Assembly: GCA_946540735.1 (NCBI GenBank) | Contig: CAMNIN010000001.1 | Location: 62,001-126,000, forward strand | From: an uncultured Prevotellaceae bacterium | GTDB lineage: Bacteria > Bacteroidota > Bacteroidia > Bacteroidales > Bacteroidaceae | Direction: 5' to 3' | Length of the DNA stretch: 64,000 bases | Shown here: positions 35,112 through 45,457 of the stretch, piece by piece | How the letters are laid out: every line of letters begins with the position of its first letter | Numbering within the stretch: the first letter of the stretch is position 1 | Translations under genes and position numbers: made by a program | The notes under the pieces: generated by a model | What the model was told of the DNA's origin: nothing | What the model saw: only the letters and a program-made list of their open reading frames with translations | The model's database searches: none

Positions 35112-36155
35112 CTATATTATTTCTGTTATTAAACGCTTTAAAAAACGTCTGTTCTTATGCTTATTTAATCTGTCTTTAATAAGAGTATAAATACCATGGT
35201 AATCTTTGCTGAGTATAAGTCTAGTGTTATTACTACATTCTCTTTTTTCATAAAACAGAGCCATTCGGATAAACGTTTTCCGATTTTGAAATTCTGAATA
35301 TAAGAAAGTCGTTATGTCTTTTTCTTCTTGGTGAAGGTATTCAATTCTTTGACTTATTTCAGAAAAAAGATAATTTCTGTATTCTGTAAAAAGAGGACCA
35401 TATCCTTTTGAATAATTATAATGGTCAAGCAATTCTAAGCGTATGTCGCTAAATGTCAATAGTTCATTCAGCCTAGGATTGTATTTGCATGTTATTCCTC
35501 CGAATCTGTAAATGTAAACCGTTTTATCCGTAATGTAAATGTTGTTTAGAAATGGATGTAATTTTAGATTAAAAAACTCATCTTCTCCTATATGGCCAAT
35601 TTCTTTAGAAAACAAATCAGTTTCTTTGAGAGCTTTATCTATCGTGCTTTTCCGATAAATTTTCCCCCACATACTAACAGGCAAAATATTAATGCCAAAA
35701 TAGGAAATATAATAATTTTCCCAAAGATCAGGAAGGGTTATCTTGGTATTGATCATGTTTGAGGGACAAGATGAATAGCTCCTTAGAAAAAAGCCTATTT
35801 TTCTTTTAGTCTGACCAATAACGATATCTACATTCTCTCTCTCTATTATTTCATGTAAGTATGATACGGCATTTTTAGGTAAATAATCATCAGAATCAAC
35901 AAACATGATGTATTCCCCTTTTGCTATTGAGTGTCCGTCTCTTCGCGCAAAAGCAACCCCTTCGTTCTTCTTGTTGATAATAGAGATTCTATTGTCTTTG
36001 TTCGCATAATCTTGAGCAATTTGCAAGCTGTGATCAGTACTTCCGTCGTTGACTAAAATCACTTCTAAATCGGAGTAAGATTGCGACAAAATACTCTTTA
36101 AGCATTTTCTTAAATGCCGCTCTTGATTATATATAGGAACAATGACGCTTGTCAT
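35112..36155 (-). CDS. Family 2 glycosyltransferase
   Basis: A 347-residue enzyme starting MTSVIVPIYNQERHL. Donor motifs are VILVNDGSTDHS and the DxD region MFVDSDDYLP. The rest is AT-rich and of the capsular GT2 type (IGEDEFFNLKLH). With the gene downstream it forms an AT-rich block (34.1-36.2 kb; 19 G+C in 60 bases on one sample line). A gap of 61 bp with a perfect 8-bp TTATTTGA/TCAAATAA palindrome follows upstream, near 36177-36195. Confidence 0.9.
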   Translation of the reverse strand: MTSVIVPIYNQERHLRKCLKSILSQSYSDLEVILVNDGSTDHSLQIAQDYANKDNRISIINKKNEGVAFARRDGHSIAKGEYIMFVDSDDYLPKNAVSYLHEIIERENVDIVIGQTKRKIGFFLRSYSSCPSNMINTKITLPDLWENYYISYFGINILPVSMWGKIYRKSTIDKALKETDLFSKEIGHIGEDEFFNLKLHPFLNNIYITDKTVYIYRFGGITCKYNPRLNELLTFSDIRLELLDHYNYSKGYGPLFTEYRNYLFSEISQRIEYLHQEEKDITTFLYSEFQNRKTFIRMALFYEKRECSNNTRLILSKDYHGIYTLIKDRLNKHKNRRFLKRLITEII

Positions 36156-36216
36156 GAGATTTATGTCAAATAATAGATTATTTGATATTCAAATAACCGA
36201 CATTCATGTTCATTAA

Positions 36217-37398
36217 TTAATCTATGAGGCGGTAGAATTTGTCGATTTCCTCCGTATTGCCTTTTTTTTCTTGCCTCTGATAAGAGACGATGGAGTCATA
36301 GAGGCTTTTGTCTTTCAGCAGTCGCTCGATGGCATCGGCCACGGCGTTGGCATCCTGCTTGACAACGAGACCATTCTTACCTTGCACCATCTGATTATAG
36401 ACGGCATCAAATTCTGTCGTCACCACAGGTTTGTTGAGGATTCTTGCTTCAGCGATGGAGAGTCCATAACCCTCATGGCGTGAAGTCTGTACGTAGATGG
36501 TGCAGTGAGCGTAATAGGGGTAGGGGTTTGGTGTTGTACCTAATAGGATAAAAGTATCCTGAAGATGATGCTCGGCTATATATTTTTCCATTTCCGGGCG
36601 ATAATCCCCTTTGCCAATGGCATACCATTTGAATTTGATACCACGTTCCTCGAGGATCTTACAGGCCTCAAGGCTGATATCATACCCTTTTTGATTTTTG
36701 TTGAGTCTTGCCACGGTCAGAAGGCAAGGCATATCGCAGTTCATCTTGCCATCAAAAGACTCGCTCGCCATCTTCTCCATGAGTTTGGCATCCTGAATGT
36801 CCCAGATTGTGGTTGTATGTTTTGTGCATTCAGGAAAAGTCTCCAGAAAGGCTTGGCGTGCAGAATCTGACACAGTGACAATATGATCTATGGCACCATA
36901 ATAATCTTTCAAGATGTCATAGTTGATGCCTTGTGGGCGGAAGCTCACATTCACCCATGCCATCATTTGTTTTGCTTTTACTTTGTCAACCACATAGTAT
37001 GTGGGCACACCCTGAGCATAACCAATAGCCGCATCATATAACTTCTCATTTTTCGGAATGCATCCAGAAATATATTGCCAGAAAAGCCTTGCTTTATCCG
37101 GGTGCGTGGGATTGCCTCGCCTGATAGCCAACGAATATTGCAATCGGGCCAATAGCTTTTTGAAATCAAAGGAAAACAGTTGTCGGACAATGTTTTTTTC
37201 AGAAAATAGGGTATAGCTCAAGGGAGGTAGGATATGGACCTCTTCGGGCACATACCTTTCCAGCTCTCCACCGTAGCTGAACAATTGCAAATCCACCTCA
37301 AACTTTGAATAATCAAGCAATGAGAGCAAAGTTACGAGGCTTTTTTCTGCTCCGGCAGACCCTAAAGAATCGATGACAAAAAGCAGTTTCTTTTTCAT
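36217..37398 (-). CDS. Family 4 glycosyltransferase
   Basis: A 393-residue GT-B enzyme: KLLFVIDSLGSAGAEKSLVTLL at the N-terminus, LLTVARLNKNQKGYDISLEA at the donor domain, and E-x7-E in SRHEGYGLSIAEARILNKP. Its base composition (about 50% G+C on a sample line) is clearly higher than that of the genes on either AT-rich side. It overlaps the glycerophosphotransferase gene by 4 bp and is likely translated with it. Confidence 0.9.
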   Translation of the reverse strand: MKKKLLFVIDSLGSAGAEKSLVTLLSLLDYSKFEVDLQLFSYGGELERYVPEEVHILPPLSYTLFSEKNIVRQLFSFDFKKLLARLQYSLAIRRGNPTHPDKARLFWQYISGCIPKNEKLYDAAIGYAQGVPTYYVVDKVKAKQMMAWVNVSFRPQGINYDILKDYYGAIDHIVTVSDSARQAFLETFPECTKHTTTIWDIQDAKLMEKMASESFDGKMNCDMPCLLTVARLNKNQKGYDISLEACKILEERGIKFKWYAIGKGDYRPEMEKYIAEHHLQDTFILLGTTPNPYPYYAHCTIYVQTSRHEGYGLSIAEARILNKPVVTTEFDAVYNQMVQGKNGLVVKQDANAVADAIERLLKDKSLYDSIVSYQRQEKKGNTEEIDKFYRLID

Positions 37399-38516
37399 CC
37401 GACTGTATCTTCAATATATTTCACGACTCTCTCACAGGCATGACCATCCTCATAGGAACCAATCTTAGTCATGAAAGCTTCTAAATCGTGGTGATAAATT
37501 GAAAAATCGAAGGAATCAATGCACTTGGTTAATTCCACATTGTTCATTGTCTTTGGAAAAGGCAGCGCATTGATGTCAAAATACAACCCTCGGTCATTTC
37601 GGGTATAATCCTCCAAATCAGGCACATAGAGAATGCATGGCTTTCTAGTGAAAGCAAAATCAAAAATCAAGCTTGAATAGTCTGAGATGACCACATCTGC
37701 AATGAGCAAGAGCTCCTGGATGTTGTCATAGTCTGTGGCATCCAGAATATATGGCTTGCCTTCAGAGATCTGTTTCGACAAGTTGACCAGGTGTGGATGT
37801 AAGCGCAGGATGATTTTCCAGTTACCACTCCATTTTCTTTCCAGGGAGTCCCGGAGTTGGATGAAATCAATATCATAGTATTTGAGCGTGTTGTCTTTGC
37901 GGAAAGTGGGTGCATATACTAACACTTTCTCCTTAGTGTCAATACCCAGCTTTTTTTTGCATTGATTCCGTAAGTTCTCATTCTGCTGGATCAGCATATC
38001 CATTCTCGGTGTACCAGTAGGGATGATTGGACCCTCGTACCAGAAAGACCGACGGAATATCTCTGTGCTTTTCTCACAACCAGAGAGGAGAGCATCGATT
38101 TGTTGCGAGTCTTTTTTCGCCATTTCGATATAATTTGCAGGGAGAGTGCTCACTGCGTCTTTCTCTATCATTTTCAGTCGCAGGCTGCTGTGCCATGTCT
38201 GGATATACAATTGTCCCTTACGTTTCCTGAAATCAGCCGTCATCCTGTAGTTGGTTAAAATCACCTGACAGGTGGATAGCTCATAGAAATAACGCAACGA
38301 ACGGTATCTGACCGTTCTCGCCTTTATGTTTTGATGATCCTCTGGCTTTGTGAAAGCCCAAATGATATCCCAATCTTTTCTGTTTTCTGCCAGATATTCA
38401 CTGATATACAGTGGATTGCATCCATATTTCTCCCCATAGTAACTCATGAAGAGAATCTTTTTTTCCTTGATAGGAAGGCAGCGAAAGATTTTGCAAAGGA
38501 TGGAAGATGGACTCAT
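37395..38516 (-). CDS. CDP-glycerol glycerophosphotransferase family protein (TagB/TagF-like)
   Basis: A 373-residue protein of the PF04464 type. Conserved words are KKILFMSYYGEKYGCNPLYI, the acceptor-domain LYIQTWHSSLRLKMIEKDA with the catalytic-type His, and the donor-domain DVVISDYSSLIFDFAFTRKP. These enzymes move glycerol phosphate or ribitol phosphate from a CDP-linked donor to a glycan. No CDP-glycerol-forming cytidylyltransferase is in the window. Both neighbours overlap it by 4 bp. Confidence 0.88.
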   Translation of the reverse strand: MSPSSILCKIFRCLPIKEKKILFMSYYGEKYGCNPLYISEYLAENRKDWDIIWAFTKPEDHQNIKARTVRYRSLRYFYELSTCQVILTNYRMTADFRKRKGQLYIQTWHSSLRLKMIEKDAVSTLPANYIEMAKKDSQQIDALLSGCEKSTEIFRRSFWYEGPIIPTGTPRMDMLIQQNENLRNQCKKKLGIDTKEKVLVYAPTFRKDNTLKYYDIDFIQLRDSLERKWSGNWKIILRLHPHLVNLSKQISEGKPYILDATDYDNIQELLLIADVVISDYSSLIFDFAFTRKPCILYVPDLEDYTRNDRGLYFDINALPFPKTMNNVELTKCIDSFDFSIYHHDLEAFMTKIGSYEDGHACERVVKYIEDTVG

Positions 38517-39493
38517 TTGGTTTTTATTCGGTTTTTAAAAGCACCAAAGACGTAGTAAACAGATATTGCCCATTGGCCAAGCTGGGCTGACCGATAAAGT
38601 CCTTTGCTGCTTTTTGTGGTTTGGAAGATACCGCCATATTTGTCCATGGCATATTTGAAATACTCACCGTATGCTGTTGAGAGGTCTTTGCGCCGTCCTT
38701 TCTGGTGGAGGTAAATCAGCAAAGTGAGCTGTTTGAGATAGTTGTCGGCGAGAGTCTGCACAAGATGTGGATACTTCTGTTGTATGTATCCCAATCTCTC
38801 CTCATATCCTCTCATCAGGTCGAGATTCCTTAGTGAGATAACAGAGGAGATGCTTCCAGGGCGTTGCCAGTAGTAATGGTTTACTGAGGTCAGAATGCCG
38901 ATTTTCTCACATTCATCCACGATTAGATGCTGCCAATACATATCCTCAAAATATTTTCCCTTCGGAAAAGGGTATTTTTGGACTATTGAGGCCAAGTATA
39001 GTTTCCCCCATGCGAAGTTTTTCAATGCTCCGTCATTGATGAGGCTCCCCATCGCTTCTTCCCGAGTCATGCAGAAGGGGCTCCTGTCAGGACCAAACCA
39101 TCGATCGTCGGTGTATTCTTTCCCTTCTTCAGTGTAGATTATCCTAGATTGAACTATTTGGCATCCCTCTTTCTCCGCAAATTGATAGAGACGTGTGATG
39201 GCATGAGGTGAGATCCAATCGTCGCTGTCAAGGTAATAAATGTATTTTCCTGTAGCTATGGCTGTTCCAACATTGCGCGCATCAGATAAACCGCCATTCT
39301 CTTTATTGATAATGATGGCGTCAGGGTATAGTTTTTGGTACTCCTCGCAAATCTCCAATGATCGATCTGTTGAACCATCATTCACTAATATCACCTCCAT
39401 GTCAGCTGTATATTGGACAAAGAGGCTATCAAGACAACGCTTGAGGTATTTCTCCACGTTGTAGATGGGAATAATGATGGAAATAGATTTCAT
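38513..39493 (-). CDS. Family 2 glycosyltransferase
   Basis: 326 residues from the start at 39493 (MKSISIIIPIYNVEKYL); an ATG at 39532 is in frame but adds a non-family leader. Motifs: VILVNDGSTDRS, YYLDSDDWIS and ARNVGTAIATGKYI. It is the last gene of the GC-richer block that covers 36.2-39.5 kb and is coupled to the TagB/F-like gene. Confidence 0.9.
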   Translation of the reverse strand: MKSISIIIPIYNVEKYLKRCLDSLFVQYTADMEVILVNDGSTDRSLEICEEYQKLYPDAIIINKENGGLSDARNVGTAIATGKYIYYLDSDDWISPHAITRLYQFAEKEGCQIVQSRIIYTEEGKEYTDDRWFGPDRSPFCMTREEAMGSLINDGALKNFAWGKLYLASIVQKYPFPKGKYFEDMYWQHLIVDECEKIGILTSVNHYYWQRPGSISSVISLRNLDLMRGYEERLGYIQQKYPHLVQTLADNYLKQLTLLIYLHQKGRRKDLSTAYGEYFKYAMDKYGGIFQTTKSSKGLYRSAQLGQWAISVYYVFGAFKNRIKTK

Positions 39494-39552
39494 GAAAAGA
39501 AATGATCCAGAAATGGTGCTTGCTAAACCCAATAAAAATGCAATTCTTTCTT

Positions 39553-41355
39553 TTACAGGGAATAATACATCTGTTCAATTTTCCTCTTCCCACATTTATA
39601 ATCTGGGTGAAGAAGGTCTAAATGATTAATATAGAATGGAGTTTTAATATTAGCTAATCCCAGTATGAGATGACATAGATAATTGCTTGTATACGGTTTG
39701 TTTTCTGCATTACGTATTCGGGCTATCATTTCGGGATGATTATTTTTGTATTTATCTGAACACCATATCATAAATGGAATTTCATATTGGTATTTTATCT
39801 TATTCTTTGTTAGAGGTCCATGGTCTCTCATAAATTGGTCCTGATAATCATATGCTTCTTCGCCATGGTCTGACAAATAAATGGCTACAGAACTGCTATT
39901 ACTAAAATGCGTGAAAATATGACTAATAACTTTGTCATTGTACAAGGTGGCATTGTCATAATCAGCAATATATTGTCGCTTATCAGGTGTCATGTATGAA
40001 TCATGTCTGTTTATGCTGTCTTTCGTAAAACGGATGTTGTTTGGTGTTTGTGGAAACCTTGATGCGGGATGTACATGTTGACCCTGTAGGTGAAAAATGA
40101 TAAGATTTCGCAGATTCTTAGGTTTCCCTATCTTTTCGATAAAAGATTCTACCAATTCGTCATCATAATTGAAAGAGTGATCATTATTATGAGTGTAAGA
40201 AAGAGAACAAATATCTGGATGATAAATGAAACTGTTAAGCGTAAAAGAAAAATTGGCTTTAGAATCAGTTTCTTTTTGATTATCCCAGAAAAAGACATCA
40301 TAGCCGACGTGTTTAAATATTGCAGGGAAATATGGATAATTGAACCACTCTTCGCTCTTGCAGTAATTATTGCAAGATAGAATATTTTTCATCACAATGC
40401 TTGTTTTGTTAGACATCGTCACAACATCGTTGAATACGAATAATGATCCTTTGTCTCTTTCAGCTTCAAGAAGAGGAGTGGTCTCGTGTGGATATCCGTA
40501 AAGAGAAGAATGCCACTTGATATATGATTCTCCAATAATTAATATAATATTTAAGGGTTCTTTTTGTCCAGATTCATTCAAATAAGCGGATTCGACACCT
40601 TTCTGAGTAGCTTCTACAGCAGTAGCCAAATTACTATTCATGTTTTTCAGCATTATAATGCTGCTGAATAAGCAAGAAAATGGATCTTGAGGCTTCTCTA
40701 ACGAGTGAATGTTATCAGCAGAGTCTGCACGGACAATGCTAGCGTATATTTTGCAATTGTATAATCCCCATAAAACGAAAATAATGAAAGGTAGTGAAAA
40801 CAGTATTCTTATTTTATCTGGTAAATGATTGTTAATTTTAGGAATGAAAAACTTACGCCATACATAGTTGCTAACCAAAAAGGCAATGGTGTAGAACAGA
40901 ATGTTCTTAAGGGTTGGAAAAACCTTATCAGATAGGATAAACGTATCTATGAAATCTTTAGATTCTTTGCTATTCGTTTCAATAATTAGCACTAAATAAG
41001 CAGAAGAAATAGGCTGATGAAAATTGGTAATTAAAAAATGTTGAATCCCATATAAAGAGAATACTACGAAGAAAATGATTACTTTAAGAAGTTTGCTTTT
41101 TGTTTTATAAATAAAGGAGGATATTATAACTGCGAACAGAAACCAAATGGCCAGTCTTCCAAACAGACTTGGAAAGGAAGGATAATCACCAGGATTATCT
41201 GTGTTTTCCCAACGGCCGTGAATCATACCAACGGTCTCTACCCCCCCCATCATTATCAAAAAGATGATGATAAAAGGAGTATTCCTTGCTGAAATAATAA
41301 ATATATCAGAAAAGAATTTTAGAACGTCTAAAGTATGATGATTACTCTTTCCCAA
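39553..41355 (-). CDS. Sulfatase-fold phosphoethanolamine transferase-like protein (EptA/LtaS type)
   Basis: A 600-residue protein with about five N-terminal membrane helices (to near residue 215) and a periplasmic alkaline-phosphatase-fold domain. Near residue 275, ILIIGESYIKWHSSLYGYP corresponds to the metal-binding GES and SLYGYP words of EptA proteins; the catalytic Thr is expected in VVTMSNKTSIVMKN (about residue 312-325); SDHGEEAYDY near 491 is the second metal site. It would transfer phosphoethanolamine or another phospho-alcohol from a lipid to a surface glycan. Strongly AT-rich. Confidence 0.86.
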   Translation of the reverse strand: MGKSNHHTLDVLKFFSDIFIISARNTPFIIIFLIMMGGVETVGMIHGRWENTDNPGDYPSFPSLFGRLAIWFLFAVIISSFIYKTKSKLLKVIIFFVVFSLYGIQHFLITNFHQPISSAYLVLIIETNSKESKDFIDTFILSDKVFPTLKNILFYTIAFLVSNYVWRKFFIPKINNHLPDKIRILFSLPFIIFVLWGLYNCKIYASIVRADSADNIHSLEKPQDPFSCLFSSIIMLKNMNSNLATAVEATQKGVESAYLNESGQKEPLNIILIIGESYIKWHSSLYGYPHETTPLLEAERDKGSLFVFNDVVTMSNKTSIVMKNILSCNNYCKSEEWFNYPYFPAIFKHVGYDVFFWDNQKETDSKANFSFTLNSFIYHPDICSLSYTHNNDHSFNYDDELVESFIEKIGKPKNLRNLIIFHLQGQHVHPASRFPQTPNNIRFTKDSINRHDSYMTPDKRQYIADYDNATLYNDKVISHIFTHFSNSSSVAIYLSDHGEEAYDYQDQFMRDHGPLTKNKIKYQYEIPFMIWCSDKYKNNHPEMIARIRNAENKPYTSNYLCHLILGLANIKTPFYINHLDLLHPDYKCGKRKIEQMYYSL

Positions 41356-41426
41356 AACAATAGTTGATTTTGTTCAATCATTAAGATAAAGATGTTGATA
41401 TTTCTCTATGTGCAGATGGGATTTTG

Positions 41427-42392
41427 CTAGATGGGATAAAGTTGTAATTCTTTAATTCTTTTTATGAAAAATGACGATATGGGTACAAGAAAAGTGATTA
41501 TACAAATTGCTAATATGCATTTCATACTTGCATTAAAATGATTGAAAATATGATGGTGGTATACGTTCCAATAAATATATTCATGCCATAGATAAAACTC
41601 CAAAGAATGTTTGCCCATATAGTTAATAATAAAACTAATCTTTATTCTATCCGCAGCTTTATTAAGATTATGGAAGAAAATACAAAGCATTGGAACTGTG
41701 GGTAACAGCAATAGGTTGAGATATGGAACCTTCCACTGAAATCTTACCATAATTGATGCCAGTTGAAGACCCATACATAACATGAGAAAAGCAAGTCCTA
41801 TCAATACTATGGCTCTATTAGATACTTTTAAAGGGTAGACGGTCAGATACATCCCAAGTATGAAAATTGGTAATCTAGCTGTTATCCAACCTATATGATT
41901 AATTAAGTAGAAAGGACTTTCTCCAAAGGATAAGAAATTAGAACCATAGGAAATGATACACGAATTTATTAAAATCCAAATACCGTAATTAATAAGTTTG
42001 TAAATCCATGGAGCTAATATATAATACACAATAATGGCATATATGTACCATAAGTAGAGATTGGTTGCGAGGAGAAAAATATTATCATGAGTGTGATACT
42101 TGAAGCCTATTTGACTTAATGCATACTTGAAAATGCCAACAAACAAACAGGCAGGCAATAACCGTTTGCACCTATTCTTGTAAAATCTTGAAATTGAGTT
42201 TTTCCTCAAAGAATGGACTAAACCGAATCCAGAGACGAAAAGAAATACTTCAACACCCCAATGGCCATATAAATGAAAAAAATCTACAATAGGATTCCCA
42301 TAAAAAAATGGTTGATGGAATAACATAATGGAAACCATAGCTATTCCCATGATGGAAGTTCTATTATGAGAAATAAGATCGTTTAGTTTCAT
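41427..42392 (-). CDS. Acyltransferase-3 family membrane protein
   Basis: A 321-residue protein with about ten hydrophobic segments. The N-terminal TSIMGIAMVSIMLFHQPFF and the segment WGVEVFLFVSGFGLVHSL are AT3-type, with His26 near the first helix. It is AT-rich like its neighbours and separated by 71 bp from the EptA-like gene and 30 bp from the next GT2. Confidence 0.82.
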   Translation of the reverse strand: MKLNDLISHNRTSIMGIAMVSIMLFHQPFFYGNPIVDFFHLYGHWGVEVFLFVSGFGLVHSLRKNSISRFYKNRCKRLLPACLFVGIFKYALSQIGFKYHTHDNIFLLATNLYLWYIYAIIVYYILAPWIYKLINYGIWILINSCIISYGSNFLSFGESPFYLINHIGWITARLPIFILGMYLTVYPLKVSNRAIVLIGLAFLMLCMGLQLASIMVRFQWKVPYLNLLLLPTVPMLCIFFHNLNKAADRIKISFIINYMGKHSLEFYLWHEYIYWNVYHHHIFNHFNASMKCILAICIITFLVPISSFFIKRIKELQLYPI

Positions 42393-42422
42393 TTATTGAC
42401 TGTAGATTTTCAGTAATCTTAG

Positions 42423-43415
42423 TCAGATTAGCTGCCTAAAATAATCATATATATGAAGATATCCATTAGAAAAAAGAAATGCTAAAATCTTTTCAGGAAA
42501 AGACTGTGCTTTCTTGAACCTTTTATATTCGATTCTATCAATTATATGTAGGCGGTCCTTTCTTTCTTTAGGAGTATGAATATTATTATAAATGGAATTA
42601 ATCACTCTGTCTGCATAAAACACAATGGGAGAATGTAAATATCCGAAAGTATCCTCTCCCATGTTAAAATGTTGCTTGAGAGAGTAGATTGTCTTTTTGT
42701 ATTCTTGATAACTATATATTTCTTTTTCGACTGTGGAACAACTTGTAGACAAAGATTCATTATGAATATGATATAAATAATCACACTGGTCAAGGAATGT
42801 TATTTTTGAGTCTTTGATTATCGAACAGTGTAAAAGATAATTAAGCATAAACATGCAATCCTCCGCAATGCATATTTGTTCGTCAAATCGTAAATGGAAT
42901 CTCTCTATCAATTGTCGCTTGTATAATTTACTTACAGAAAAGCCATATTTATGTAACTTAATCTTTCCAAAAATAGTCTCATGATCTTGCAGAGAACAAT
43001 CCATTCTTGGAAAACATCTTTTTTCGGCATATTTATTATTCCTAACTACTTGCAATCCACTTATAGCAAGGACTATATTGTTTTGGGCTATTACGGCATT
43101 GTAAAGATTTTGACAATAGTTTGGTAGTATGCTGTCATCAGAATCAACGAAAAGCACCCATTCTCCGATGGAGACATTCAACCCAAAATTTCGAGCAGAT
43201 GATGCACCTGCATTTTGTTGTTGAAAGATTTTTATTCTGTCATTTTGAGAAGACCATTTTTTGCAGATATTGTAAGAGTTGTCTGTTGATCCATCATCAA
43301 TCAGTATAAGTTCAAAATCACGAAATGTTTGAGCCAATACTCCTTGAATGCAACGTTCCAAATAATCAGAGGAATTGTATATCGGTATGATAATTGATAC
43401 TAGTGGAGCATGCAT
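42423..43415 (-). CDS. Family 2 glycosyltransferase
   Basis: A 330-residue enzyme starting MHAPLVSIIIPIYNSSDYL, with LILIDDGSTDNS and LFVDSDDSILP. It belongs to the capsular GT2 group with ARNFGLNVSIGEWV after the donor loop, and is AT-rich. Donor and acceptor unknown. Confidence 0.9.
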   Translation of the reverse strand: MHAPLVSIIIPIYNSSDYLERCIQGVLAQTFRDFELILIDDGSTDNSYNICKKWSSQNDRIKIFQQQNAGASSARNFGLNVSIGEWVLFVDSDDSILPNYCQNLYNAVIAQNNIVLAISGLQVVRNNKYAEKRCFPRMDCSLQDHETIFGKIKLHKYGFSVSKLYKRQLIERFHLRFDEQICIAEDCMFMLNYLLHCSIIKDSKITFLDQCDYLYHIHNESLSTSCSTVEKEIYSYQEYKKTIYSLKQHFNMGEDTFGYLHSPIVFYADRVINSIYNNIHTPKERKDRLHIIDRIEYKRFKKAQSFPEKILAFLFSNGYLHIYDYFRQLI

Positions 43416-43433
43416 ACTTCTATTCCTTATTCC

Positions 43434-44480
43434 CTATAAATGTGATTGAATTTTAAGTATATGATTCCAACAGAGTATTCTTATTTTGTCTATGAAAATG
43501 GCCACAAAGAAAAACGATGCAATCCACAAAAATGTATATAGTGCAAACGATGATACGTCTAATTTATCAGACCATAGAGCTATTTGTCTGCAATAAAAAT
43601 CATCAAAAATAAACCTGTTTGTATGTAAAAGATATATGGCAAATGAAGAACAGGCAATCCAATTAATTGTTTTACTTTTAATATTCATTTTAGAAAAAGC
43701 CAACAAAAATAACAATGATGACAAAATGACCAATGGACACGTGTATTGGAATAAAATATGATCTAGTCCATGGCCAAAGTATGTAAGTAAGAATCCTATT
43801 GCCGACAAAGAAAATGTAAGGACACAATAAATGCAAAAATCTATTGTATATGAAAATCTTGTATAATGAGGAGAGTATAATCTAATATACCTGCCCAACA
43901 AATATAACCCAATAAAAGAGAAAGTTGAATATCCTCCTTCAAACCAATTCGCTCCGGAGGTCCACCAACCATACACGGACTGAAAGACAAAAAAAGCTAA
44001 CAATGTGACTTTAAATAATTCCCTTGAGGAGTTTTTTACAAATGAATTTAAGACAGGAGCTAATATATAAAGACCTATGTACGCTTTTACAAACCAATAA
44101 TCACTTCCTTTTAACGCTAAGATAGAGCCTATTCCATCAAAAGATATCTTAGGTAAAGATAATATGAAATGGAGAAGAAATATACCAACGGAAAAAAAGA
44201 GAACCTGAAATATAAAAGCTAAAAATCTTTGTTTGCGAACATTAACCCCATACCATCCAGATAATAACACAAAGACATTGACACATATAATAGATATGGA
44301 TTCTACAACATATCTCATATAAATGGAAATTGGATTAGCTATAGCTTCTTCTTCTGTTGGATATCCCAATGATTTGAAACCACTATGGACGACCAAAACC
44401 AAAAGCATGGCCACAATTCGCAGTAACTCCATATTGGAGTCTCTGGTCATTTTTTTATCTTGTATGGCAAAATTGCTCAT
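43434..44480 (-). CDS. Acyltransferase-3 family membrane protein
   Basis: A 348-residue membrane protein. RDSNMELLRIVAMLLVLVVH is the typical AT3 start of the Wcf/OatA-like branch; an in-frame ATG at 44450 might be the true start, because the residues before it are not family-like. FVLLSGWYGVNVRKQ and GRYIRLYSPHYTRF are other conserved words. Hand count of one line gives 16 G+C of 60, among the lowest in the window. Confidence 0.86.
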   Translation of the reverse strand: MSNFAIQDKKMTRDSNMELLRIVAMLLVLVVHSGFKSLGYPTEEEAIANPISIYMRYVVESISIICVNVFVLLSGWYGVNVRKQRFLAFIFQVLFFSVGIFLLHFILSLPKISFDGIGSILALKGSDYWFVKAYIGLYILAPVLNSFVKNSSRELFKVTLLAFFVFQSVYGWWTSGANWFEGGYSTFSFIGLYLLGRYIRLYSPHYTRFSYTIDFCIYCVLTFSLSAIGFLLTYFGHGLDHILFQYTCPLVILSSLLFLLAFSKMNIKSKTINWIACSSFAIYLLHTNRFIFDDFYCRQIALWSDKLDVSSFALYTFLWIASFFFVAIFIDKIRILCWNHILKIQSHL

Positions 44481-44516
44481 TATTCTATCATTCTTCTGCT
44501 AATGAATAAATCGTAA

Positions 44517-45455
44517 TTATGTATTTGAAACCAAATTGCTGAGAATGTATTTAAAACATCTTACCTTGAGCCCAATAGGAGATGAAGAATGAATTATTGT
44601 TAAGATAGATGGTGCATTGCCTTTCATTTCTTTTTTTACTATGTCATTCACTTGTTGCCCTTGATTTTCTAGTAGTTTTTTATAATAAATACAATAGGAA
44701 AATCTTTCAATGTAATGAGAACGGAGGGATTTATAATTCTTGATCTTAATGACAATGTTTAAATCAGCTTTGATGAGAGAGGAAAGGAAGAATGGATCCC
44801 GAGGTCTTTGGGTGGTTTGTGCTTCATGAATGTTATAATAATACATTCCTTTGTCATTAATATATATACGTTTGCATTGATCAAGAATATCTGACATAAT
44901 AAATCTGTCCTCAAAAATCATATTTGTAGGGAAACGAAATTTTAATAGATAACTCGCTCTAAAAATTTTGTTACAGACGTAATTGGAAATAGCATGAGTG
45001 TTTAGCCATTCTATTAAAGCTTGTTCTCCACCATTAATTATTTTTTTTGATTCATATAGAGCTTTGTCCTGGTTACCATTTATTATCTTCATACAAGGAA
45101 ACTGGTATATGTCAATGTCGCTTGCTGATTCCATGATATTTATTCCAATAGAATACAAATCAGAATTGATTTTATCATCTGAGTCTACAAATGTAATGTA
45201 ATTTCCTTTGGCAAAGCTAATACCTGTATTTCTGGCTGCTCCTTGCCCTTGATTTTTTTGATGAACTACCCGAACTCTTTTATCTCTGATAGCATATTGA
45301 TCACAAATATCACCGCTGTTGTCAGTACTTCCATCATCAATCAATAAGATTTCAATGTTCTTGTAGTCTTGATGTAAAATGCTTTCAATACAAGAATCTA
45401 AATATTTTTCTGTATTGTAAATGGGTACTATTATAGAAAGAAGAGGAATCTGCAC
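44517..45455 (-). CDS. Family 2 glycosyltransferase
   Basis: A 312-residue enzyme starting MQIPLLSIIVPIYNTEKYL, with ILLIDDGSTDNSGDICDQY and ITFVDSDDKINSD. It ends with a short hydrophobic stretch. It lies 2 bp before the next GT2 gene and 36 bp from the AT3 gene. AT-rich; donor unknown. Confidence 0.9.
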   Translation of the reverse strand: MQIPLLSIIVPIYNTEKYLDSCIESILHQDYKNIEILLIDDGSTDNSGDICDQYAIRDKRVRVVHQKNQGQGAARNTGISFAKGNYITFVDSDDKINSDLYSIGINIMESASDIDIYQFPCMKIINGNQDKALYESKKIINGGEQALIEWLNTHAISNYVCNKIFRASYLLKFRFPTNMIFEDRFIMSDILDQCKRIYINDKGMYYYNIHEAQTTQRPRDPFFLSSLIKADLNIVIKIKNYKSLRSHYIERFSYCIYYKKLLENQGQQVNDIVKKEMKGNAPSILTIIHSSSPIGLKVRCFKYILSNLVSNT

Positions 45456-45457
45456 GA

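Noticed and set aside
36177..36195. AT-only palindrome TTATTTGA/TCAAATAA as an operator or terminator
   Set aside because: In a region of about 30% G+C such a palindrome can arise easily, and there is no T-run or known regulator to support a role.
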